Shown here one piece after another: positions 1 through 7,376 of a stretch of 64,000 nt of DNA (its first letter is position 1; each line of letters opens with the position of its first letter). The position numbers were made by a program, and so were the translations under genes. Source of the stretch: Bacteroidota bacterium (GTDB taxonomy: Bacteria > Bacteroidota > Ignavibacteria > UBA10030 > UBA8401). Below the pieces are notes generated by a model, which saw nothing but the letters and a program-made list of their open reading frames with translations, was not told the origin of the DNA and searched no databases. Location of the stretch: contig JBBAAO010000001.1 in NCBI GenBank assembly GCA_041658205.1, forward strand, positions 2,604,001 through 2,668,000, written 5' to 3'.

Positions 1-280
1 ATACCTGATGAACCCTACCCTGGACAAGTGAACCGATCTGTGCTTCGTTATCTTGATTTGTCAACACCTTCGCAGGTATTGTTAAATACCCTGTAAATGG
101 GCGAAAGGAAACGATTTCAGTCTCTAGTTTTATTTCCTTAATGGCTTCGGTTGAAAGCTGCACTATTTCGCTATGTTCAGTATGACTTTCTTCTATTTTA
201 GGTTCTTCCTTGCCGCTGCATCCGAATAAGGTTATAGATAATACTGCAGCAATACTAAAAAATATGATTCTTGCTTTCAT
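1..280 (-). CDS. RND efflux periplasmic adaptor lipoprotein (CusB/HlyD type), 3' part missing
   Basis: The frame starts with ATG at 280 and runs open off the left edge, so only the N-terminal 93 or so residues are present. It begins MKARIIFFSIAAVLSI and then LFGC, a lipoprotein signal peptide with Cys21 as the probable lipidation site. A short charged linker follows, then sequence typical of a membrane-fusion protein (IPAKV, and IGSLVQGRV in the barrel-sandwich region). Such adaptors link an inner-membrane RND pump to an outer-membrane channel in the periplasm. The start codon abuts the stop of the upstream TolC-type gene with no gap, so the two are co-transcribed. With the DUF6660 gene further upstream this points to metal (Cu/Ag or Co/Zn/Cd) efflux. 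Substrate is inferred, and the RND pump itself would lie outside the window. Confidence 0.85.
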   Translation of the reverse strand, partial: MKARIIFFSIAAVLSITLFGCSGKEEPKIEESHTEHSEIVQLSTEAIKEIKLETEIVSFRPFTGYLTIPAKVLTNQDNEAQIGSLVQGRVHQV

Positions 281-1552
281 TTAGTTCTCCAATCCTGAAT
301 TGTCTGTGATATTTTTACCGATCATTTCTTCAATTTTGAACACTGATTGAAAATGATTGAATAACACATTGATATAATTATTTCTTGAATTTATCAGAGT
401 TTGTTTTGCCTGAAGATACTCAAGGTATGTCAGCTCCCCAGCATCGTAACTTTTTATCGCGGTTCTATATATCTCTTCTGCTTGTGGTAAAATATCGTTT
501 ACATATAATTTCACCTGCTGTAGATTATTCTCATGATCCGTGTAGGCGTTTTTTAACATCAGGGATACTTCGTTTTTTGTTATGCGTTGTTCTGATTCCG
601 ATATTGCTTGATTGGCAGCTGATTCCTGTATCTTTCCATTTTGATCTAACAAAAACCATAATGGAATTGATATTCCTAATGCTGCTCCATAGAATCCATT
701 ATTTCCGTCACGGGTTTGTTGATAATATGCTACATTAAAATTTGGTAGGAGTGACGACCATGCAAGGGAATTCTCAACCGATGAGATTTGAGAATTTAGT
801 TCAGCAATTTTTAACTGGGGGTTTGCAACCTCCATCGTTTGAAAAAGTTGTTCTAAACTTATTTTGTGATCGACAAAAACCATCGAATCTGTTAAAGTAT
901 AGTTGGCCCCATAGTTTTGCTTACCGAATCCGAGAGCATAATTAAGTTCAGCAAATGCAATCGTAAATTCGTTTTTAATCACCTCAAGATTGTTCTTCGA
1001 TTCAGTGTATTGGACTTTGGCAGTTAATCTTTCAAGATTCGTTCCTTCTCCGACACTACGTTTTATCTCCGCTTTCTTCAAAAAGTCTTCCGAGATCAAA
1101 AGATTTTCTTCTGCTGATTTTATCTGAAATTGTTTAGTTAATACCTTGTGATAGTTTGTCTTTATCTGATATATAATGTTCCTTTCCGACATGCTTAACC
1201 TATACTTCTCAATTTCTTCTTCACTATTAAATTTAGATCCTTTTAAAAAATAGTTTGAGGGAAATTCGAAAGATTGTCCGATTTCAATTGTCCTTTCGGT
1301 TGCTCCTTTAAGGCTTTTCCCTACCGGTATCCATTCATGCGAAGCAGATATTTCAGGCTTTGGCAATGATATCCCACTCCAAAATCTTCCTTTGGCCGAG
1401 AATATTCGTTCTTTCGCAGATTGTATTTCGGGATTATTTTTTAAGCCTAGTTCTATCGCTTCTTTTAATGACAAAGTATTTATTGATTTATCTTGTCCAT
1501 AAGTGATGCTGAATAAATGCACCAACATGAACAAAGCAATTACTTGCTTCAT
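281..1552 (-). CDS. TolC-family outer membrane efflux protein (CusC/CzcC-like)
   Basis: A 423-residue protein with a Sec signal peptide (residues 1-19, ending ITYG). Two long alpha-helical halves follow, each carrying the family pattern of an outer membrane efflux protein: LSLKEAIELGLKNNPEI near residue 27 and SLEQLFQTMEVANPQLKIAEL in the second half. The length matches the usual 400-470 residues. It should form the trimeric outer-membrane and periplasmic channel of a tripartite RND exporter. The next gene downstream is the adaptor subunit, starting immediately after this stop. Upstream at 1591-1612 lies a perfect 22-bp palindrome that could act on this gene's transcription or mRNA. The exported substrate cannot be read from this gene alone; metal ions are favoured by the DUF6660 neighbour. 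Confidence 0.9.
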   Translation of the reverse strand: MKQVIALFMLVHLFSITYGQDKSINTLSLKEAIELGLKNNPEIQSAKERIFSAKGRFWSGISLPKPEISASHEWIPVGKSLKGATERTIEIGQSFEFPSNYFLKGSKFNSEEEIEKYRLSMSERNIIYQIKTNYHKVLTKQFQIKSAEENLLISEDFLKKAEIKRSVGEGTNLERLTAKVQYTESKNNLEVIKNEFTIAFAELNYALGFGKQNYGANYTLTDSMVFVDHKISLEQLFQTMEVANPQLKIAELNSQISSVENSLAWSSLLPNFNVAYYQQTRDGNNGFYGAALGISIPLWFLLDQNGKIQESAANQAISESEQRITKNEVSLMLKNAYTDHENNLQQVKLYVNDILPQAEEIYRTAIKSYDAGELTYLEYLQAKQTLINSRNNYINVLFNHFQSVFKIEEMIGKNITDNSGLEN

Positions 1553-1590
1553 GTATTCTCCACGAGTATTTAAAGTAAATGATTGAGCGT

Positions 1591-1612
1591 ATTCTTTCTG
1601 ATCAGAAAGAAT
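1591..1612. promoter_or_regulatory. Perfect 22-bp palindrome between DUF6660 and tolC-like genes
   Basis: The 11-bp half-site ATTCTTTCTGA is followed directly by its exact reverse complement with no spacer. It lies 33 bp after the DUF6660 stop and 38 bp before the TolC-type start. No T-run sits where an intrinsic terminator would need one on the minus strand, so a dimeric repressor or metal-sensor operator is at least as likely. Function is inferred from symmetry and position only. Confidence 0.5.
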
Positions 1613-1645
1613 AAAATCTAAAGATGAAATAGCTATAGAATGGTG

Positions 1646-1951
1646 TTACGCTTGCTTAGGCGGCTGCCAAATTGAAGTGTTATAACCAGAAGGATGTCCG
1701 TTTACGAGAAACGAACCAAACGATGTTGATACATTATCGGGAGAAGAGATATTAATTGCGGAAACATCGGCTCCAATTACCACTCCACAACAGTTGCAAA
1801 TGCAAAATACTGGACATGTATCTTGTGAGGTATTCCCAGCATTATCATTATGCGATACAGCAATAAATCCTAGATCTTCACAGATATCTGCACAAGGAAC
1901 AACAGATATAGTAAAAAAGAAGATCGAAAATATTAAAGCCACTGCTTTCAT
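1646..1951 (-). CDS. DUF6660 family small secreted/membrane-anchored protein
   Basis: A 101-residue protein when started at the ATG at 1951 (MKAVALIFSIFFF). That start gives an N-terminal hydrophobic signal-like segment, whereas longer in-frame starts add unlikely sequence. The middle holds a cysteine-rich cluster, DTCPVFCICNCCG, and the C-terminus reads SIWQPPKQA. Both features match the DUF6660 family, known from memory as small proteins encoded next to Cus/Czc-type metal efflux genes in Bacteroidota. Cysteines and nearby His/Asp residues could bind metal, but no function is established. It is the first gene of the local efflux operon (then TolC-like, then adaptor) and probably carries the operon promoter upstream of 1951. 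Confidence 0.8.
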   Translation of the reverse strand: MKAVALIFSIFFFTISVVPCADICEDLGFIAVSHNDNAGNTSQDTCPVFCICNCCGVVIGADVSAINISSPDNVSTSFGSFLVNGHPSGYNTSIWQPPKQA

Positions 1952-2596
1952 AAAGTAAATATACATAAAAATTTGATAATATTCAAAATCTTTGAAATCT
2001 ACCGTCATCCTCAATAACGAACAGCTTATGACAAAATCATCGTAATCGTAAGAAACCACAATAACCCAAACAGCAATATCCATTTAAGCAATTACGATTA
2101 TCTTACAATTACGATTTGAATCAGTATTTCAACTCCTTCACCACTATGAGATTCGCAGTAAGCCGATGTCGAGTCCCGAGCACGGGGTGCCCCTTTTCGA
2201 GAGAATTGGGGCGCTTTTATTTTAAACCCGGGCACACACTCTGAACTTTTTATATCAACCTCGTCCTGGAAATAAAAATGCCCGAACCCGATGGTCGGCA
2301 GTACTATATATATCAGTAAAATTTTATCCTTTTCGAACCTAAATCCACACCGTCCTCATCGAATACCTCCACTAAATGTTTCTGACCACATATAAACCAC
2401 AATAATTCCAAAAATAATTTTACCAGAATCGCTTTTCATGAACAAAAACTCAGTATGGTTGATAAAAAAATCCAAATAAATTTTCTAGGAAAAGCGATGT
2501 CTACCAGGATTCGCGGAGGGGGCAGGGTATATCGATATTGCGGTTACGTGAATTGGTCAAGATTTGTATATTGGTATTAATAATTAATGGTTTAGA
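1952..2596. other. 645-bp non-coding junction between efflux operon and accessory island
   Basis: No convincing gene is present. It should contain the promoter of the minus-strand efflux operon near 1952-2080. It also holds a terminator hairpin at 2187-2223, a stretch near 2165-2190 that vaguely resembles a tRNA T-arm, and a separated inverted repeat ATCGCTTTTC / GAAAAGCGAT near 2434-2503. The stretch 2530-2596 is the upstream region of the small HTH gene. This is the most likely left boundary of the accessory island, but no direct-repeat attachment site was found. Confidence 0.5.
2187..2223 (+). terminator. Probable Rho-independent terminator
   Basis: GTGCCCC at 2187-2193 pairs with GGGGCGC at 2208-2214 (7 bp, one G-T pair) around a 14-nt loop, followed by CTTTTATTTT. 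No gene ends immediately upstream on the plus strand, so it may be a remnant of a lost transcription unit, for example a tRNA gene at an integration junction. Confidence 0.55.
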
Positions 2597-2833
2597 ATGG
2601 AACAAGATTTAAACCGAAAATATTATACACCAACGGAGGTTGGGATTCGTTGGAAGTGCAGCGCAAAAACTGTGGTTCGATATTGTCAGGCTGAAGCACT
2701 ACAACATATGAAACTGGGGAAGGTTTATCGAATATCGATTGAGGCTATCGAAGAATTTGAGAATAACTATTCATACCCACAGACATATAATATTATCTAT
2801 AGAGGAAAAAGAATTCGAAATAACAAGTTATAA
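2597..2833 (+). CDS. Small excisionase-like HTH_17 DNA-binding protein
   Basis: A 78-residue protein. Residues 10-54 match the MerR-like/HTH_17 excisionase fold: YTPTEVGIRWKCSAKTVVRY forms the helix-turn-helix and GKVYRISIEAIEEF forms the wing and following helix. Proteins of this size usually act as recombination directionality factors (Xis) for integrases, or as small regulators on mobile elements. No integrase is adjacent, so its partner may be lost or elsewhere. The last 25 residues are tyrosine- and basic-rich with no recognised motif. No strong ribosome binding site is visible ahead of the ATG, although the frame and motif are convincing. It is convergent with the ubiquitin-like operon. 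Confidence 0.75.
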   Translation: MEQDLNRKYYTPTEVGIRWKCSAKTVVRYCQAEALQHMKLGKVYRISIEAIEEFENNYSYPQTYNIIYRGKRIRNNKL

Positions 2834-2983
2834 TTATTAAGACCGGTAAGGGCAGCAAGAAGAACTATAGGATTACTTAGATCTCTTACTTTCTCGGTAT
2901 TTTAAGAATCTTCAATTCTTCAGATATACCCGCTTACCAATTCGAATATCGTACCGACAAATAAAAATTCTTTGTTGCCCAAG

Positions 2984-3508
2984 TCATATCTTTCGATAAA
3001 AACCCTTCATTTCATCCTCGCCTTCGATAATAATACCCTGATTGACCAATTCTCTGCATGAACGCAGTACAGACCAGGGTATTTCCTCGATTGATTCAGC
3101 TATATCTCTAAAATGTATAAATTCATCTGGTGTGAACAAGGGAAGAATGCGTTTTGTAATTTCTACTATATTATCTTCTTCAAACCACCAATCATCATCA
3201 AGCCATAATACTCTGTTATTCCATATTATGAAATGGCTTTTACATCCAGAATCTCTCCAGACAGATGGATATAACGACATCCCTTTTACTTTTCGATACA
3301 TTTTCCATGCTTTTCCAGTTCTAATATCCAAATTTATAGTTATTTGTTCAGCACAGCCACATGGACACATACAAACAAGTGATCGTAAAGAACCCCTTTC
3401 TACAATTACAACATCGCCTGACTTACGATTTTTTTTAATCGCGTCTCCATGATTGGAGACTGTGCCGTTCAATTTTATTTTTAGAGCTCTTCGATTGCTC
3501 GTTTTCAT
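2984..3508 (-). CDS. DUF6527 family protein of ubiquitin-like conjugation operon
   Basis: A 174-residue protein. The N-terminal two-thirds show the DUF6527 pattern: GDVVIVERG at 31-39, the cysteine cluster CPCGC at 48-52, INLD at 58-61, SLYPSVWRDSGCKSHFIIW at 78-96 (Cys89, Ser91, His92) and a trailing VLW. From about residue 108 there is an extra helical region that could be a small winged-helix domain. From memory, this family recurs in bacterial operons encoding multi-ubiquitin-like, E2 and JAB-E1 proteins, but I do not know its biochemical role with certainty; conserved Cys/Ser/His residues leave zinc binding or catalysis possible. Its ATG overlaps the kinase stop by 4 nt, making it the last gene of the operon. 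Confidence 0.85.
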   Translation of the reverse strand: MKTSNRRALKIKLNGTVSNHGDAIKKNRKSGDVVIVERGSLRSLVCMCPCGCAEQITINLDIRTGKAWKMYRKVKGMSLYPSVWRDSGCKSHFIIWNNRVLWLDDDWWFEEDNIVEITKRILPLFTPDEFIHFRDIAESIEEIPWSVLRSCRELVNQGIIIEGEDEMKGFYRKI

Positions 3509-5031
3509 GTATTTGTTAGTATTTCCTGTGCAAGATTTGAGCTTAGGTAATAAGAGTATGCGGCAATTTGAAGTCCAAAGTTTGATTTGTTAATATAAAC
3601 AGAGTGCTTTAATAGTTCATTTGCTAGGCATATTGCATATTCCATTTTGTCGACTCTTTCCATCAATGCATGTCGACGAATTTGGCGAATACAATTCCAT
3701 TGTCGCATATAATATTCATATCCTTGACGTACTACAGGTAATCCGGAAACGTTCTTGTAACTGTATTTCTCTTTAACAAATCTTATCCATTCTTTAAATT
3801 CTTCTTCCTTTTCGATTCGTAATGCTGAAAAAAATGCAATTGACACATCTAATGTTGCTAAATCAACAAGAACTGGACCATTTCTACATTCGGAAAAATC
3901 GATTATGATTGCATCATAACCTTTTACAAGAATATTATTCGCATGAAGATCTCCATGTATAATTCCATTACGATGCTTATTACATGGGATTGTTTTTAAT
4001 TTAGCAAGAAGCACATCCGGATCTAAAACATGTCCTATCTTTTTTGCCTCGGTGAGTATTTGGGGACTTTCATTAAATTTGTTTTGTTTAAATCTTTTTT
4101 CAATAGCGTCAAAAGGAGATCCATCTTCAATTTTTGTATTTTGCAACCATCGATCTAATGATTCTTCAAAAAGACAGTGCAGTGCATTGGGACCTGTTCC
4201 TTTTTCTATTGCCTCCAATAGTGGAATTGCTCGATCCACATAACTTGATACCAGTGCTCCGAATTCATCTGATTTGATACTAATTTCAGAGGAATGTATA
4301 CTGCGATTGTGGTCAAGATTGGGACGCAAACTAAATGGGATATAAGGATTTACATAAGTCTTATAGTAATTATTTTCATTTATTATATCGTCTATTTTAT
4401 CAAACTTTACAAGAAATGGTTGTAGTCGACCACTACTTATACCATCGTTGATTTGTGGGTAGACAGAAAAGACTTTAGCGGAATAACCCTGCTGATCTAA
4501 TTGGTGAATATGGAGCGAATCGCAATCTGAAAAACTTCGACGCAGAAGTACATTTTGTTCTTCAGATAAGATAGTACCTGTCCTGGGATAAATTTTTAAG
4601 TTGATATTTGGATAAGGATTTGATTGCAATTGTGAAAAAGATCGAGCAACATCATTATATTCTATTGATTGCTTTAATTGAAATGAAATGTGGCTTTCGT
4701 TAAATGTTGAGAAGTCCGATTTGCCAAGGAATGTTTGCTTAATTCGGTTAACTTCAGAAGTGTCCTCAACAATAATCAGAATTTTTATACCGGAATATTT
4801 AACAAGAGGGGTTGAAACGATTCGAAGAAATGTAATTGTATTCCCTAATTTAATCGATTTATGAAAATAAATTACCCCTAAGCTTTTAATTAAACTTTGA
4901 TCTGTAAGTGTTTGAGATATATTTGTCTTTACAGTTAAATAATCAAGCTTGATATCTCTGCACTGAAATTCTAGCATAACATTTTGTGCAGGTGTTCTGC
5001 CGATCCAGAATATCGTATTACGACTATTCAT
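3505..5031 (-). CDS. APH-fold kinase, TCAD9-like, in ubiquitin-like operon
   Basis: A 508-residue protein from the ATG at 5031, which overlaps the E1 stop by 8 nt; an upstream GTG at 5070 would give 521 residues. The C-terminal half is an aminoglycoside phosphotransferase/choline-kinase-type kinase. PFLVKF carries the likely ATP-binding Lys (about 210), INENNYYKTYV the matching Glu, HGDLHANNIL the catalytic loop (359-368) and IIDFSE the metal-binding Asp (about 378). The pattern YSAKVFSVYP...VKF...INE..YY resembles the TCAD9 family reported (from memory) with NTP-dependent conflict systems. Residues 1-150 form a separate alpha/beta region, with strands such as GVIYFH and ILIIVED suggesting a Rossmann- or receiver-like fold, which I cannot assign. 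Substrate unknown; phosphorylation of the conjugation machinery, of an invader component or of a small molecule are all possible. Confidence 0.8.
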   Translation of the reverse strand: MNSRNTIFWIGRTPAQNVMLEFQCRDIKLDYLTVKTNISQTLTDQSLIKSLGVIYFHKSIKLGNTITFLRIVSTPLVKYSGIKILIIVEDTSEVNRIKQTFLGKSDFSTFNESHISFQLKQSIEYNDVARSFSQLQSNPYPNINLKIYPRTGTILSEEQNVLLRRSFSDCDSLHIHQLDQQGYSAKVFSVYPQINDGISSGRLQPFLVKFDKIDDIINENNYYKTYVNPYIPFSLRPNLDHNRSIHSSEISIKSDEFGALVSSYVDRAIPLLEAIEKGTGPNALHCLFEESLDRWLQNTKIEDGSPFDAIEKRFKQNKFNESPQILTEAKKIGHVLDPDVLLAKLKTIPCNKHRNGIIHGDLHANNILVKGYDAIIIDFSECRNGPVLVDLATLDVSIAFFSALRIEKEEEFKEWIRFVKEKYSYKNVSGLPVVRQGYEYYMRQWNCIRQIRRHALMERVDKMEYAICLANELLKHSVYINKSNFGLQIAAYSYYLSSNLAQEILTNT

Positions 5032-6367
5032 GTGGCGATACCAAGCGAACTGGTAGGCTCCATTGATCACCTCGGCCTAATGCCCCATGCCTCGAACAAA
5101 CTATACAGGTGGGATATTGGGAAGCAGTAGCAGACCTTATTCTACCTTGAATAGCATCATAAATTAAATACCTCGCACTGCCTGGCAATTTCGTGACCAC
5201 ATTAAGAAACATTGTAATAGCTAGTGAAGCCATTGTGCTATTAATAGAAATAACCGCTGGTTGAGGCTCTCCTGCTCCTATAAAGTAAGGGTCTTGGGCA
5301 ATTTGTTCTGGTGTTAAAAACTCTTGACGAACGATATTGGCATCCAAAAGCTCTTGACATGTAAGGCAGGCGTGGTCAGGCGAAAGAAGCTGCACACGTC
5401 CTGTAATTCTACTCACTATTTCCTGTATTGTAGTAATACTAACACCAATATCAATGGTAGGAACAAGATATTGATAAGCTAATTGGTTCAAAACCGCACG
5501 ACTAGATTGTGAATCCGTGCAACAAAAAATAAAATCTACTTTTGATAATTTTTTAGCGACATCATCGTCTAAAATACTTCGTTGGAGCATTTCTACTTCA
5601 ACTTTAGAACTAATCTTTTTAACATGTTCCTTTGCGACCCGTATTTTTGCTAAGCCTATATGTTTTTTATACGCACCTACTAAACGATTTAGGTTTGATT
5701 GTTCTACATTATCAGGATCTATAAGCAAAAAATTTTGGATGCCTAAATAAGTTAGTTGCTGACAAATAATTGAACCTGTCCCCCCTAATCCTACAATACC
5801 TACTCGGAGTTTGGTAATTGTTTGTTGGCCACTATTTCCTAAAATCCTTACCTGCCGTTGATGAAAACGATCCAATAATTTATTTCGAACAGGATCAAAA
5901 AGAGTTTCACGAGTTTTACCAATTGATATTACTTTAACTGCTTTTCGGCTATTTAAAATTCTACTTCGACAAAGATTCTCTCCAAATACAATTGCTGCAT
6001 GCGGGCCTTCTACTTTTCTACTTTTAATAAACTTTGATAACAATATTTCGCCATCGTCATCAATGGTTGAAAAATTTGGTATGCTTTGTTCACCTGGATG
6101 TGTATGAACGAATACTAATCCAAACCCATTAATTTTTGCTCTTTTAACAAGCGGTGCTAGAAAAAGAGGATCTATAATTGCTTGCGAAGTATTGCGTTTT
6201 CTATAACCATCTGGGGTTACCATGTGAATTTCTTTAACCAACAGACGGTAGTAGTCCCCACGTTTTATGGGATTCGTTAAAAGAATGGCACACGTTTCAA
6301 ATTTTGAACTCTGTAAACGTGTTTTCAAAAATACTAAATCGGATTCTATTATAATTAATTCATTCAT
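5024..6367 (-). CDS. JAB-domain/E1-like (ThiF) fusion protein of ubiquitin-like conjugation
   Basis: A 447-residue two-domain protein. Residues 1-150 are a JAB/MPN metalloprotease: Glu24, HTHPG with His88 and His90, Ser100 and Asp103 match the JAMM motif. Residues 165-430 are a ThiF/E1 adenylating domain: GLGGTG at 193-198, DPDNVEQSNLNR at 217-228 (ATP and adenylation residues), Lys241, CCTD at 282-285, and two zinc-binding pairs C334xxC337 and C421xxC424. The E1 half should adenylate the ubiquitin-like protein's C-terminus, and the JAB half should trim or remove it. Genes for the E2-like protein and the ubiquitin-like protein lie directly upstream with 4-nt overlaps. No catalytic thioester cysteine stands out beyond the zinc ligands and C282/C283, so the transfer chemistry is uncertain. 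Confidence 0.92.
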   Translation of the reverse strand: MNELIIIESDLVFLKTRLQSSKFETCAILLTNPIKRGDYYRLLVKEIHMVTPDGYRKRNTSQAIIDPLFLAPLVKRAKINGFGLVFVHTHPGEQSIPNFSTIDDDGEILLSKFIKSRKVEGPHAAIVFGENLCRSRILNSRKAVKVISIGKTRETLFDPVRNKLLDRFHQRQVRILGNSGQQTITKLRVGIVGLGGTGSIICQQLTYLGIQNFLLIDPDNVEQSNLNRLVGAYKKHIGLAKIRVAKEHVKKISSKVEVEMLQRSILDDDVAKKLSKVDFIFCCTDSQSSRAVLNQLAYQYLVPTIDIGVSITTIQEIVSRITGRVQLLSPDHACLTCQELLDANIVRQEFLTPEQIAQDPYFIGAGEPQPAVISINSTMASLAITMFLNVVTKLPGSARYLIYDAIQGRIRSATASQYPTCIVCSRHGALGRGDQWSLPVRLVSPHE

Positions 6368-6741
6368 TCAACAACCTTAAGGCGCGTTTCGATAACTTTT
6401 GCATACGTATACAATGTATCACGGTTGGGGCTCCATCGACTAGTATGCCAAGAAAACCAAAGCCAATTATCTGAGGTGCCTGGTATTATTTGAATGTTTG
6501 TATTCTTCGGTGAAGATCCATTCTTCAATCTCAGGTTTGGTTCAACCCAAAAACAATCTGGTGCACCGTGTGGATAATTTGCTAGCACTACAAATTTGAT
6601 AATAGTTTTAGGCAAATTCCACCCTTCCGGTAGTGTAACGTTTGGCAAAGTTACGACATGTGATCCACCTCCAGATGGAGTAATGGATGCACCTGGGAAT
6701 TCTGCCTGTAGAGTTATAAGTTGTTCGTCAATCAAGCTCAT
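6364..6741 (-). CDS. E2-like protein (Prok-E2 family E type)
   Basis: A 125-residue single-domain protein. The pattern KFVVLANYPHGAPDCFWVEP (50-68), NLRLKNGSSP (69-78), NWLWFSWHTSRWSPNRDTL (92-110) and a final helix fits the prokaryotic E2 family E, relatives of ubiquitin-conjugating enzymes that accompany multi-ubiquitin proteins. The only cysteine is Cys63, inside PDCFW, where I recall relatives more often having PDGFW. It is therefore either the thioester residue or incidental. His99 in SWH and the two Trp around it look conserved. The protein probably accepts the activated ubiquitin-like protein from the E1 half of the next gene, or acts as its binding platform. It is translationally coupled on both sides by 4-nt overlaps. 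Confidence 0.82.
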   Translation of the reverse strand: MSLIDEQLITLQAEFPGASITPSGGGSHVVTLPNVTLPEGWNLPKTIIKFVVLANYPHGAPDCFWVEPNLRLKNGSSPKNTNIQIIPGTSDNWLWFSWHTSRWSPNRDTLYTYAKVIETRLKVVE

Positions 6742-7001
6742 AGAATACCAAAATTTGCAGGAGGAACTGTATAAAAACGTTTTGGTCCTTTATCCTTTTC
6801 TAAAGAGATTGTTTCTGAATCATTAATAAGTCTGTCTGGCTCATCGCCTGGCCCTTCAAGAAATAAACTATAACTTGGATCAAATCCAGAGATCATTGCT
6901 TTAATCTCACCCCCTGTTAGAGTAGTCTTTTCCGTTTCGTATTTCTTATTGTCAACAAAAAAGAATATTTTATTTCCTGTTTCAGGTTTTTCGTTTGGCA
7001 T
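6738..7001 (-). CDS. Ubiquitin-like protein (multiubiquitin family, single domain)
   Basis: An 87-residue protein with one beta-grasp domain. NKIFFFVDNKKYETEK gives the first beta hairpin, LTGGEIKAMISGFDPSYSLFLEG the helix and following strand, and RFYTVPPANFGIL the C-terminal tail. The LTGGEI...aG pattern and the F-Y-T-V-P tail match the Multiubiquitin family, whose members often carry two or more tandem copies; here there is only one. It should be the modifier conjugated by the E2 and E1-JAB encoded next in the operon. The chain ends G-I-L rather than Gly-Gly. The ATG has a good ribosome binding site (AAGGG, 7 nt upstream) and is the first gene of the operon, so the promoter should lie in 7002-7376. 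Confidence 0.85.
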   Translation of the reverse strand: MPNEKPETGNKIFFFVDNKKYETEKTTLTGGEIKAMISGFDPSYSLFLEGPGDEPDRLINDSETISLEKDKGPKRFYTVPPANFGIL

Positions 7002-7376
7002 ATATATTCCCTTCTATAAATTGTTTCTATTTAACTAAAATAATACACGTAATAATCACCTATAGAAAAACTATTGCGCTAACATATATTTTTGAGATTT
7101 TTACTTCTAATCTCCTTTAAATAATAACAAATATCCCAGTGAAAGGAAAGTTAATCGATTGTTACTAAACGTTGTTAATTTATTATATTTTTTCAAAGCA
7201 TTGCCTCTTTTTACCATTAATATAATTCAATCAATTCCACTTAAATTTGTATCATAGAAACATTCTTTTACTTCAATTGGATCATTCGTCAAACCGATTC
7301 AATCTGATCCCCATTTTTTGGTATAAGAATAGGTAGCTAGTTACATACCCTATTCACAACCATATATGGAGGATTC
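7002..7376. other. Divergent control region between ubiquitin-like operon and DUF932 module
   Basis: This AT-rich 375-bp region separates two divergent operons and must hold both promoters. On the right side an inverted repeat GAATAGG (7327-7333) and CCTATTC (7349-7355) lies just ahead of the DUF932 ribosome binding site GGAGG (7368-7372), a position suited to an operator or leader hairpin. I see no consensus promoter that I would place with confidence, and no gene. Confidence 0.6.

Noticed and set aside
2155..2195. tRNA-like 3' end (GTCGAGTCCCGAGCACGGGG) before a terminator, as an attachment-site remnant
   Set aside because: The T-stem cannot be paired as written and no anticodon arm is visible. 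No matching copy was found near 17770-18100, so I do not call a tRNA fragment or att site.
5032..5070. GTG 5070 as kinase start
   Set aside because: It requires a 47-nt overlap with the E1 gene, while ATG 5031 gives an 8-nt overlap like the other coupled genes in the operon.
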